From NCBI GenBank assembly GCA_900128585.1, contig LT642157.1, forward strand, positions 1 to 28,341: 28,341 nucleotides of DNA, read 5' to 3'. This DNA is from Stramenopiles sp. TOSAG23-3. Taxonomy: Eukaryota > Sar. The position numbers and the translations under genes were made by a program. How positions within the stretch are numbered: position 1 is the first letter of the stretch; each line of letters opens with the position of its first letter. Of the stretch, positions 6,903 to 15,900 are shown one piece after another. Below the pieces are notes generated by a model. It was not told the origin of the DNA. It did no database searches and saw only the letters and a list, made by a program, of their open reading frames with translations.

Positions 6903-8801
6903 TCAATAATACTTTCTCTTCTCTTTCTTTTTGCGTCGCGCGCCAGGTTTTGTAAAAGCACCCTTTTTCGGCTCGTCTACAGCTTCGGACGACTTTTCTT
7001 CATGTTGCATTGGCTTTGATTCGGTAGTGGCAGCTCCAACCCCATCTTCAGTTAACACGGCCCCTCGCTTTTCTGTCGATTTTGACGACGATTCGGTAGG
7101 GTTGCGCCCATCGTTTTCTTTCATCAGTTTCTTCCGCTCTTGCTCGTAGCGCTGCTGCTCATCAAACGCTTCGTCACGATCACGGCGCTCTTTGATGGAA
7201 GCAGATTTTTTCCTGGACTGGTAGCCTCTGTACTGGGACTGTAACTGGGTGGCAGCTTTATTTTCCTGTTTTATTTCACTGACTCGTCTCCGGTCAGAAA
7301 ACCCTCGGTATCCAGCTTGTAGTTTAACAGCCGCATTTTTCTCATCTTCGCCCATAATTGGTTCTGAAGTTTTCTTTTCTGCTTCTTCATTGCTACTGTT
7401 TGAAACTATTCTTTCCTCTTTTTTGACGGCTGGAATGTTGACAACATTTTCAATATCTTCAGACAAGACACCGGGTTGAGGAACTGCCGCAGTCTTCTCC
7501 ACTGGTGCAACGTTCGAACGGCTTGTTACCAGAGGGGATGGGTTTACCCGCGACGGTATTCTGTTCTCCGTCGGCGGGGCAGCTGGCACGAACGATGGGA
7601 CGCGCCTTGGAAGGTTAATAGGCTCTTCTTTCATAACTATTTCATGAAGCTGTTTCTTTACCTTTTTCACCTGAAGGACTTGCATTCGGACTTGCTTCTC
7701 TTTTTTTGCCAATTGTTTGTGAAGTTTTTCGTTGGTTTCCATGGCAGCTTTCAGTTCTAGTTCTTTTTTTCGTATCAGCCGCTTGTGCCTCATTGCTTCC
7801 TGGCTTTTCGTTTTTTCTAACAACGTCACTTGCAAAGATAATTTTTTAATCCGCTGCTCCAATTGGGCAGTGGCAGACTTGACTGCCTCCTCCACAGTTT
7901 TCACCCCCTTCTTCTTGCGAACATTCTCCCCGCTCTCTATGAGCACTGATCGCATGTCCTCTAACTGGGCCTTCAGCCTACGGTTTTTGTTTCGGGCCTC
8001 CCCTAGCTGGACTTTTTGACTTCTTCTTTCATCCGCAAACTTAATATCCCTCGCTCGAACCTTTCGCAGCTTTTCCCGGTAAACCTTTACATCGTTTTCT
8101 AAGGATGTTATTCGTTGGGGCCATTCGTGCTTTAAATTTTCTTTAGCACTAATTTGCTTCGCTTGGTTTCTTTGTATCGCCAGCAAGCTCTTGTTGTCTT
8201 TCACCAATTTATGGATTTCCCGTTCCTTCAGGTTTACCAAATTTTCCAGTTCTATTACTTTATCGTTATCGCGAGTTTCTTTCAGTTGTCGTTTTAATTC
8301 GTTGTTTGCCCGTTTGTAGATTTCGATTTTCTGTTTCATGTTTTTGACCACCTGGGCCTTTATTTTCATTGACTTCGACGAAGGTTCAAGCGCCCTTTCC
8401 GAGGCCTTTTTGTTGTTTTTTAAAGAGGCGTCGAGTGCGCGTGCAAATTCTTTCAGCTGGCTTCTTAATGCATTGTTGGACAACCTCAGTTTCTCAATAG
8501 TGGCCGTTTGACTACTTGATTTGTGAATTGGAGACGTTGCAGGCTGTTGGGACTGATGGCTGTTGTTTCCTTTGCGCTTGTGCTTTGAAGTACCGTCCGA
8601 CTTGCTTTCATCGAGCGTCCCGAAACTATTTAACGGCGTGGGCTGCTTATTAATTTTACGAACGCTCCCATTGGACGATATGCTCGCTTGTTCCAGCGTC
8701 TTTGGAAGGCTACTGGAGCTTGCACCCAGACTCGCCGCTTCAAAATCATCATCTTCATAGTCCTCGAAGTCGTCTTCCCCATCAGAGTAAGTTACCGACA
8801 T
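6903..8801 (-). CDS. Lebercilin-like coiled-coil protein with two IQ motifs
   Basis: This protein has 632 residues. The N terminus (residues 5-22) is highly acidic (SDGEDDFEDYEDDD), and 23-95 is a Ser/Gln-rich disordered stretch. A long coiled coil covers about 100-390. Its part near 160-215 (NNELKRQLKE..., then DNKSLLAIQRNQAKQI) resembles the lebercilin (LCA5) domain, a family of proteins of cilia and their transport. A Pro-rich linker follows. Two IQ motifs, likely calmodulin or light-chain sites, lie near 488-535 (KLQAGYRGFSDRR and QLQSQYRGYQSRK). The tail is basic (RRKKKEKRKYY). I infer a role at a flagellum or centriole base; the coiled coil alone would not prove it. The ATG at 8801 begins the acidic head. 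Confidence 0.8.
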   Translation of the reverse strand: MSVTYSDGEDDFEDYEDDDFEAASLGASSSSLPKTLEQASISSNGSVRKINKQPTPLNSFGTLDESKSDGTSKHKRKGNNSHQSQQPATSPIHKSSSQTATIEKLRLSNNALRSQLKEFARALDASLKNNKKASERALEPSSKSMKIKAQVVKNMKQKIEIYKRANNELKRQLKETRDNDKVIELENLVNLKEREIHKLVKDNKSLLAIQRNQAKQISAKENLKHEWPQRITSLENDVKVYREKLRKVRARDIKFADERRSQKVQLGEARNKNRRLKAQLEDMRSVLIESGENVRKKKGVKTVEEAVKSATAQLEQRIKKLSLQVTLLEKTKSQEAMRHKRLIRKKELELKAAMETNEKLHKQLAKKEKQVRMQVLQVKKVKKQLHEIVMKEEPINLPRRVPSFVPAAPPTENRIPSRVNPSPLVTSRSNVAPVEKTAAVPQPGVLSEDIENVVNIPAVKKEERIVSNSSNEEAEKKTSEPIMGEDEKNAAVKLQAGYRGFSDRRRVSEIKQENKAATQLQSQYRGYQSRKKSASIKERRDRDEAFDEQQRYEQERKKLMKENDGRNPTESSSKSTEKRGAVLTEDGVGAATTESKPMQHEEKSSEAVDEPKKGAFTKPGARRKKKEKRKYY

Positions 8802-9939
8802 TATATTCTCAAATGGTAGTTCAAGAGGGTTCAGTTCTCCTACACGACCCCCGCACGTTCCGATTTTTCTTTATTGCTTTACCCGACCTGTAAACAAAAA
8901 CGTGAACATACACAGGTATAGTAAATGAATGCTTGGGCTGACAAATACAAACCAGTTATTAAAGCAATTTAATGAAGCGATTAATCTCATTAAGAAATGA
9001 CACTGTTAAACTATCAAAAGTAACTTCTTTCAAAAGAAACTCAATACACAAGTATCAGGTTACGTTAAATCGATTCTTCTTCGCAAATAAATTAATAATA
9101 ATAATAATATCATACCCTTCTTGGTAATAATAATAAAATAATAATTTTTTATTTTTTTCCTTCTTTTTTTCCTCTTCTTCTTCTTCTTATTTGTATGTTA
9201 AAACTATTTTTATTAAGCGAAGAAGAAGAAGAAGAAAAAAAAAAAAAAAGAAGAAGAAGAAAGCAACAACCATCATTCATCATCATCATCATCATCCTCT
9301 TCTTTCTTCTTCTTCTCCAAAAAAAAAAAAATCCCATCTCCTCCAATAAATAAATGATAATGATGGTGTGTACCTATTATTTATATAATTGTTCTTGAAA
9401 AAATAATAAAATAACGTTTCACGATTTCTTTCTTCAAACAACTCTGCCAACAACACAGTATTGGATTTTCCATTCTATTCAATGTACCTGTCTGTTTTGG
9501 CGTTACAGATATATAGACTTAAAATCTGAAGAAGAAAAACAATGTAATTTTGTATACTTAAATGTAAAAAAGTATAAATGAAATAACATTTAACTATTGA
9601 AGATGTATAATTATTATACGTCTTAATATTATAAAAAAATCAATAATAAAATAATAATATGATTTAAAGCAAATAAGGTTTAAATGAATATTATATTTTT
9701 TAATTTGCCTATCAGTATTTGTTTTTTGATAGTTGTATTGTGTATTAATAACCCTATTACTAACCACAAAACATTGGTTGTTGAAGCCGTGTTTTATTTT
9801 TTGACACTGCACTGCGTCCGGTGGGACCAAGTGCAACTGCTGAAAATTTTAGAAACTAAACTATGTTGTGCCCATGTTTGACTGGGGAAAGCAACAACTG
9901 CTGCCAGTTTGATAGTGATTTCCTTTGTTCGTTCTTCTA
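8802..9939. other. Long AT-rich, microsatellite-rich intergenic region
   Basis: This region is 1138 bp long and includes the likely promoter of the minus-strand lebercilin-like gene (ACAGGTA at 8912-8918). It contains (TAA)n runs near 9093-9145, TTC and GAA tracts that can pair with each other, a (CAT)6 run, and long A and T runs. An ATG-started 65-codon frame at 9684-9881 has an odd hydrophobic start and no recognisable domain, so I do not call it. No RNA gene was recognised. Confidence 0.4.
9173..9295. repeat. Opposed TTC and GAA microsatellites, poly-A and (CAT)6
   Basis: TCTTCTTCTTCTTCTT (9173-9188) and its reverse complement within the GAA tract (9220-9235) form a 16-bp perfect inverted repeat with a 31-base loop. 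A poly-A run (9235-9249), more GAA units (9250-9261) and (CAT)6 (9278-9295) follow. Replication slippage and mispairing are likely here, which makes it a fragile spot. Confidence 0.75.
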
Positions 9940-10257
9940 CTATTTTGTGCAATGCTCTTTCTCCTTTTCATCATAATCAAATACTGTGCTACTTTTTCCT
10001 CCTGCTAGTACAGTGTTTAAAGCCGGTCCTCCTGTACCGTACTCTCTCTGTAGCAGCTGGCAAGTACGTTTTTGCTCCTCTTGCTGGGAGGAGGAAGGAG
10101 AAAATGAGGAGGAGGAGGATATTATTTTTTTTTTATTATTATTATTATTAATATGTGCGCTGCCACGGAGTTTCAACAATAAATTGACTACTGCTCTTCT
10201 TAGTCCGTTGAAGTAGTAAATTTCGTTGTATGGACGGAATCTTTTCGGTAAACCCAT
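9940..10257 (-). CDS. Doubtful small ORF, possibly a real short gene
   Basis: A minus-strand frame of 105 residues starts at an ATG at 10257. The first 36 residues (MGLPKRFRPYNEIYYFNG...) look like a genuine protein with C-ending codons (TTC, TAC, AAC), a basic start and a hydrophobic helix (VVNLLLKL). The middle (about 37-60) is a translation of ATT and GGA microsatellites (Asn, Lys, Ser runs), and the rest is nondescript. It could be a small protein with a repeat insertion, a first exon whose intron I cannot place, or chance. It would start 71 bp from the divergent gene at 10329. No family recognised. Confidence 0.3.
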   Translation of the reverse strand: MGLPKRFRPYNEIYYFNGLRRAVVNLLLKLRGSAHINNNNNKKKIISSSSSFSPSSSQQEEQKRTCQLLQREYGTGGPALNTVLAGGKSSTVFDYDEKEKEHCTK

Positions 10258-10328
10258 GACGAGCGTAGCACACTACAGAGACAATTTATAGTCAGAAGTT
10301 ATACTTTGGTTGCTTATAGCTCACCAAG

Positions 10329-10619
10329 ATGGGGGCGTGTGGGGGAAAGGAGCGTTCAACGGAAGCGTCAGAATACGATAGGTCAGATCAGAACTGTGTA
10401 TTATTTACAGACTCAGAAGTATCTGGAAATGGGGGAGATAGTGGTGGAATCATTCTTGATGTTCAAGAACCTGTTGTACATACACCGACTATAACGAAAA
10501 AGAAGCGGCAAAAAAAGGACAAACGGAATGCACAGCAGCCAGAGCATATATTTGGGTCCACCCCAACCCGTGGCGATAGTAGCACAAGCGTCAGTTCTGA
10601 CGGTGATCTTACGTCGTGA
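10329..10619 (+). CDS. Small protein with N-myristoylation/palmitoylation-type start
   Basis: This 96-residue frame opens in an excellent initiation context (CACCAAGATGG). It begins MGACGGKE: Gly2 can be N-myristoylated and Cys4 palmitoylated, the usual dual lipid anchor of small membrane-tethered signalling proteins. The rest is hydrophilic and Ser/Asp-rich, with an acidic stretch at 29-48 and a polybasic cluster at 57-66 (KKKRQKKDKR) that could add membrane or nucleic-acid contact. There is no transmembrane helix and no known domain, so most of it is probably disordered. I do not recognise a homologue. It could instead be a short chance frame, but start context, the lipid motif and composition all favour a real gene. 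Confidence 0.6.
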   Translation: MGACGGKERSTEASEYDRSDQNCVLFTDSEVSGNGGDSGGIILDVQEPVVHTPTITKKKRQKKDKRNAQQPEHIFGSTPTRGDSSTSVSSDGDLTS

Positions 10620-10994
10620 TAGGGCCCGAGACGAAGGCGGGAAGGGCAGGGGCATGAACTATCATTTGTCGACAGCTACAATAGACAATGTTGATGAATA
10701 GACTGGGGTGTTTTACAAAAACTAATCGTGCACCCAGAGAGCCCTAGAGCCGAGAAAGACGGAAACCGTAACACCAGCACACACAACGAGGGAGAAAATT
10801 TATTAAAATTAAAAGGAAACAAAAATGTTCAGTGTCTTAAAAAAAAACAAATTATATAGTATGTTTTAAATTTTGAAGTGTTTGTAGTCGGAAGACTTTT
10901 TTGTTTTTAGTTTTTGCGCGTGGCACGTGGATGGTAAATTAGTTTTTGTCAGCTATGATACTAATAAATTGTTTTTGCCTGTAATTATACGTTT
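10620..10994. other. Convergent intergenic region
   Basis: These 375 bp lie between the small lipid-anchor gene and the PDZ gene and hold both 3' UTRs. ATTAAA-like sequence near 10803 may serve the left gene. It turns AT-rich after 10795. I see no gene or repeat of note. Confidence 0.4.
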
Positions 10995-11660
10995 TTAACG
11001 CAAAAAGCACACTCGAACCTGACCTTCCGTTTTGCGCGCCTGGTTTATAAATGCGGAAATCTCTCGGCTGGTAGGATCTTTTGTATGCGCGTAAAGCAAG
11101 CGCAATGGAACACCGTCGATAGACACTATCGTATCGCCAGAGCGTACACCATTTTTAGAAGCAGCTCCACTTGGATCAACATCATTGACAGCACCGCCTT
11201 GGGCAATTTGTATTCGTAGAGGTTCCGTGAACGATTTGACAAACTGCCCCCCTGCCTGAGGCAAAGGAGGCGCAGCTTCGCCCTCCGCCTGGATTTTATT
11301 GCTTAATTTGCTGATTTCGTCGAGGGATGCAGCAACTGCAGAACCACTCCCGGCTCCACTTGTCGGAATCAACCCGCTCGATAGTTCTAAAATTTGTGCC
11401 TTTAGCTTTTCGTTTTCCGCTTGAAGAAGCTTCTTTTCTCGCAGTTCTTTCGTCAACGTTATGTCCAGCATTAAATATTTCTCCGTGATGTCTTTCAGCT
11501 GCTTTCGCTGTTCGTTCATTTTTTTCTCTTGCAGTTCAATTAGCCTTTGAGATTTTATAAGCAGCGACGCTTGCTTTGGACGTTGAAACATTTCCTTCAC
11601 ATTTATGTCCACCGGGCTTTGCTTATTCCCATACCTTTGGGCATATCGTTGCGAATTCAT
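10995..11660 (-). CDS. Coiled-coil and PDZ-domain protein
   Basis: I start this at the ATG at 11660 (MNSQRYAQ, 221 residues); the frame is open upstream, but only from a TTG. Residues 33-95 form a coiled coil rich in Lys, Glu and Leu (LQEKKMNEQRKQLKDI, then QAENEKLKAQILEL). A Gly/Ser/Ala linker follows at 96-112 and a Pro-rich linker at 127-136. A PDZ domain occupies about 140-221, recognisable from SGAASKNGVRSGDTIVSIDG, where GVRSGDTIVSIDG is the typical core. The carboxylate loop reads EPLRI, not the classical GLGF, so peptide specificity may differ. The protein ends at the domain. PDZ domains bind C-terminal peptides; with a dimerising coiled coil this looks like an adaptor. Partner unknown. 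Confidence 0.8.
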   Translation of the reverse strand: MNSQRYAQRYGNKQSPVDINVKEMFQRPKQASLLIKSQRLIELQEKKMNEQRKQLKDITEKYLMLDITLTKELREKKLLQAENEKLKAQILELSSGLIPTSGAGSGSAVAASLDEISKLSNKIQAEGEAAPPLPQAGGQFVKSFTEPLRIQIAQGGAVNDVDPSGAASKNGVRSGDTIVSIDGVPLRLLYAHTKDPTSREISAFINQARKTEGQVRVCFLR

Positions 11661-12965
11661 TTGAATTTTATACAAAACCTTTGGTCCGAAACAAAACGGA
11701 AGCAATTCAACGCTGCGACAATTTCACAGGGAACAACGTTTCGTTTAGGCCTAAATTTTAATGCCAATAATAATCGTTTTGCTTTTTGACTTTTTCGTTT
11801 GTATGTACNNNNNNNNNNNNNNNNNNNNNNNNNNNNNNNNNNNNNNNNNNNNNNNNNNNNNNNNNNNNNNNNNNNNNNCTATTTGAGTGAGTGAATGACT
11901 TACTCTCGTAGTTAAAAAACAAATGTGGGAGTTGGAACTAATATTTTTATATAAATGACAAATGACACAACCTCGAGTACAAACAGGAGTCATAAACCAT
12001 ACTTACATTGTAATCTAAAAGGGTATATATATAGGAAACATACACAACCAAGAAGAGATTGAGAAAATTCAAAGAAGGAGCAATTTGATGAAGAAATCCT
12101 TGACTTCGATGCAAAATGCAAAAAATAAATCAAAGAAAAAAATGAGCCACACATCACAGCATCATCATCGTTTTATAATTTTAGAAATGCATGCTATAGC
12201 ATTAAGTATAGCTATATATAATAACAAAGGTTTAGTCTCTATTTTGAACTATACTACACTTATCATAGCTATAACTACGAGGATTTGGAAGGAAGGAATA
12301 AATTGTTGATGAAGGTTTGCTTTGGATTCTTTACTAATCCACTATAATAATAGATAAATAATACAAGTATATAAATTGTATACTAATACGATTTCAATAA
12401 ATTCGAATTGAACCTGGTTTGAAACAAAACTAACACAGCACCTTCCTTCCCTCGTGCGTGTGTTTATCTTTGTCATCATCAAGACTACGTATCGTACATT
12501 AGATACAGCTAGTAGCAGTGGCTCAATTGCCTGCCATGCATCGTGTCAGAGGAAAAATATCTTTTCGTCGATAGCTATGAAGAAGAAGTATGAATAATTG
12601 TATACTTATTTTATTCCCCCCTATCTGATGATTACGAGAGGAGAATAGTATCTTTTCGTTGTTGTTGAGCAGGCAAGGATTGATGATGGATGACTTTTTG
12701 TACATTTTTTATATTGATTATTTATGATGATCAGGATTGACTATTAACAATTTGCGGTTTAGTATAGTTCTAATGGTGCAAATAGTCGTTTGGGTTCTAG
12801 GTTCAAGGCTCAATGTCCCAGTTTGTTTTCATACGAGTCGTCTAAGAATCTTCGATTGTTTGAAGTAAAGAAATATTAAAAGACTGCCACCGTCGAACGC
12901 GTTAGAATATAGGTTACTGGTGTAACACTTCACTTTGTCGACGGAGTGCTCTTTAGAACTGTAGT
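11661..12965. other. AT-rich 5' region of the giant HECT gene, with N gap
   Basis: This 1305-bp region separates the divergent PDZ and HECT starts and contains a 70-base N run. The part after the gap is AT-rich with simple TA runs (near 12024). A 73-codon ATG frame at 12088-12309 is Lys/Ile-rich and looks like AT-rich chance. Sequence near 12794-12830 is slightly tRNA-like in its B-box, but no full tRNA can be folded. The last 150 bp are more mixed and likely hold the HECT 5' UTR. Confidence 0.4.
11809..11878. other. Assembly gap (70 N)
   Basis: Seventy consecutive N's. The sequences on each side are both AT-rich intergenic DNA, so the true length and content of the gap are unknown. Confidence 1.
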
Positions 12966-15900
12966 ATGGGAAATATTATTCAGCCGAACGCTTTCCCAGA
13001 GTCTTCTAAGCCTAGGGCTTTTAAACAAAAGGACAAGGAATGGATAGGCTTGCTGGATCGCTGCGACCAGTTTTTGACAGACAATAATTTGCGCGTGCAA
13101 TCGGCGTGTACAGCAGAGCTTGAACTTCGTAGTTCCTACGACATTTTACCGGGCTATCGAAGTGAGGTTCAGCAGCTGGTCGCTCATGATACGAAGTCCC
13201 GCGAGTACGAAGAGATGGTGCTAGGAATTCGGAAACGGGAGTCAGATCAAATAATTAGCGAAGGCATCCAGAGCGCGTTGCGCTCTCTTGTTGCTTTAGA
13301 CAATAGGAACACGGGAGGAAACCATGACATTCTTGAAGCTATGCACCACTCATTGGTTGCTTTTCAACGCATTAAAATAGCATTTGATCGGAAAGTCGAG
13401 TCACTTCAATCAAAAGTACTCGCCTCTAGCACAGCTGCTCCCGCCAATAGTACTACTGATGCCAACGAGGCCCAAACTTCTTCGAGTGAGTCTGCGACTG
13501 CCAACACAGGCACAAAAGTTGCCCGAAGCCGGTCCCTTGGGAATCCTCGTAGTGGCAGTAGGCCCGCAATGGATTCTCCGTCGTCCCGCCTTCGTGGTAT
13601 TGGTCTGCGAATGGGCCTTGCAATGATGAAGCGTGCGTGGAAGTCGGACCCGACTCTTTTTCAAGAATCGTTGGAGTTGGTACGGGAAGCCTTTATCGAC
13701 GCGATGGATCCCTTATCTTTGTACGACTCGCTCCCTTTAGCCCCATTTTTGGAACAAGGGGTTTCGAATCTCCGCTCGACGTTCGTTGACATTATTATGG
13801 ACGGGAAAGGGACGGAGTTGGGCGCTGTGCAGCAATTTGTTAGCTTTCTGCTATGCTTTGGCATATCTCGTGGGTCGGCTTCTGATATTTTACATGCGGT
13901 CAGACTTATTTTGAACAAAGACGTGCCCTACTTTCCAGATTCTGAAGCAAAACGATCGATAGAGTTCCTGCTAGCATTTTCACCAGAAAAGACCTTTTCC
14001 CCGTTTAGGCGCGGAAACGAATCGACTTCCCTGGGCTTGCGACTGAGCGCTGCTGACATGTCGGCACTGAACGCGTCTTCCATGGCGAACGATGGCGATT
14101 TTCTTTACATCCATTCCCTAACGAAGGGATTGTTGCGAATAAGTTGTCTCGGTCTTGAAGCTGGGAAAGTGTGCGGCTCGCCAAACCCTGATTTCCACAT
14201 TGGCGTTGCTGGCCACATGGTGCTGCTCGGGAAGAAACTCTATTTCTTTTACCAGGCGAAGACCAGTGAAGCGGTGTCGACGGTGTTCTATGTGGACACG
14301 ATTGATCCCAAAACCTTAAGACCTACAGACACTCATATTTTGACATTTTCAACGCGTGATAGGGACGGCTCCAGGGAAGGTTCAGAAGAGCAAAGCACTA
14401 CTTCTAACGGCGATGGTGTACTGCAACTTGAGCTGCTAAGCGAAGCGAACGAAGCGGAAAAACTTGCTGCTGCAAACGAGAAAGGCGACCAAGAGAATGT
14501 TATTTTGGATCGGGATCGTAGAAAAGCAGCGGAGCTGATGCAAGTTCCCGTGGAAGCCATAATAAAAGAAGAAGCGAAATCCAAAGAGTCCGCCGAGGAC
14601 AAAAAAAAAGGCGTAACGATTCCAAAACCGAAGCACATTCTTATGTGCGGAAATGGAAGTACGCTGTACTTTGTAACAATCCACAAGGCTGCATTAGTGA
14701 TGCACACTGTTGAGATAGATGGGGATTCAGGGATAATGCGAACCAATGCCTGTCCGCCAAAAGCATTGCAGTTCAACGGAAAATATTCAAAAATTGGGTG
14801 GCAAAATATCGTGTCGTCTCATAATGCTTTAGTGATAGCCATCAACTGTGGCGGTGGAGAATTTGTTGGTGGGGACGGAACTCGCTTTTTGAGAGATCAA
14901 TATTATGGACAAGATGAAAAGGAATTTGGCAGTGGTGGAGGATTTTTCCAGAGCCACACTGGCCACGAAGCAGGACAGTCCTTCATTTGCCATTCTTGCA
15001 GGTTTAGAAAGGGTTCCTTTTGGTACGATATACCAGTTCCCAATGGAAATTTTGTGGTTTCTCTTATCTTTTGTGAAATTGAATCGAGTAGTAAAAGCCA
15101 CCGGTGTTTTGACGTCTACGTTGATGACGAGCTTGTCATGTACCAATACAACCCAGGACCAAAGTACAAAAAAATTCAGTACGATTTTCCCGTCACCGTG
15201 ACATCGGGCCATAAGCTTAAAATCACATTTGACGGCACGAATCCCATGGTGAGCGGAATTGTAATTCGCCACCAGTCCTCTTCGCCATCTGTTTGCCCCC
15301 CAATTGCCCAAGACAATAGTGCTCCCGGTTGGCCAGAAAAGCAGACGGCCAATTCATTTGTGCTGTCAAACGGCGAATGCTTGTTGTTGGGTTCTAAATC
15401 TAAATCGTCAGCACCCATTGAGGTTATAACGTTTAGTTTGAAGTCTGGACATTCCTGTGGAAAATATTTTATCCCAAAATTTGAAGACTGTGTCGTATGC
15501 ATGGATAGCTCAAATTCTATCCTTTGGAAATACTCAAATAAGAATAAGTACAAAGTCCAGCGTTATGTCAACTCGTGGCCTTCGCTACGACAGAGAAACA
15601 AGTCAAGTAGAGCCGAAAACCCCAACGGGGAAGAAATTAACCTGAAATTGGGCAACGGAATAGATTTTACGTGCAATCTTCTGAACTCGTTAATACGAGT
15701 AGCAGAGTTCAGCGACTTCAACGACGCAAAACAAACAGGGTACATGTTTCCCCTCGGAATCGAGCTGTCGTCTGAAATGTTCACTCTTCTTATTGGCATG
15801 ATTTCCGAGTGTATGGACGAGGTGAAGGGGGGCAACATCAGGCGTTTTCATGTTCTTGAACTGTTAATGAATTTTTTAAATATTCATTTGAAGCATGCGC

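Noticed and set aside
9684-9881. 65-codon ATG frame in AT-rich intergenic DNA
   Set aside because: It starts in low-complexity sequence, has no domain, and the hydrophobic start reflects T-rich codons.
10034-10042. GTACCGTAC as an independent promoter element
   Set aside because: It overlaps the doubtful minus-strand ORF, so it is only mentioned alongside the stronger motif copies.
12088-12309. 73-codon ATG frame before the HECT gene
   Set aside because: Lys/Ile/Asn-rich composition matches the AT bias of the region; no domain or good start context.
12794-12830. tRNA-like B-box sequence (GGTTCAAGGC)
   Set aside because: No matching A box or cloverleaf can be drawn around it.
12966-12995. 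MGNIIQ start of the HECT ligase as an N-myristoylation site
   Set aside because: Gly2 is present, but Gln and Pro at positions 6 and 7 fit the consensus poorly.
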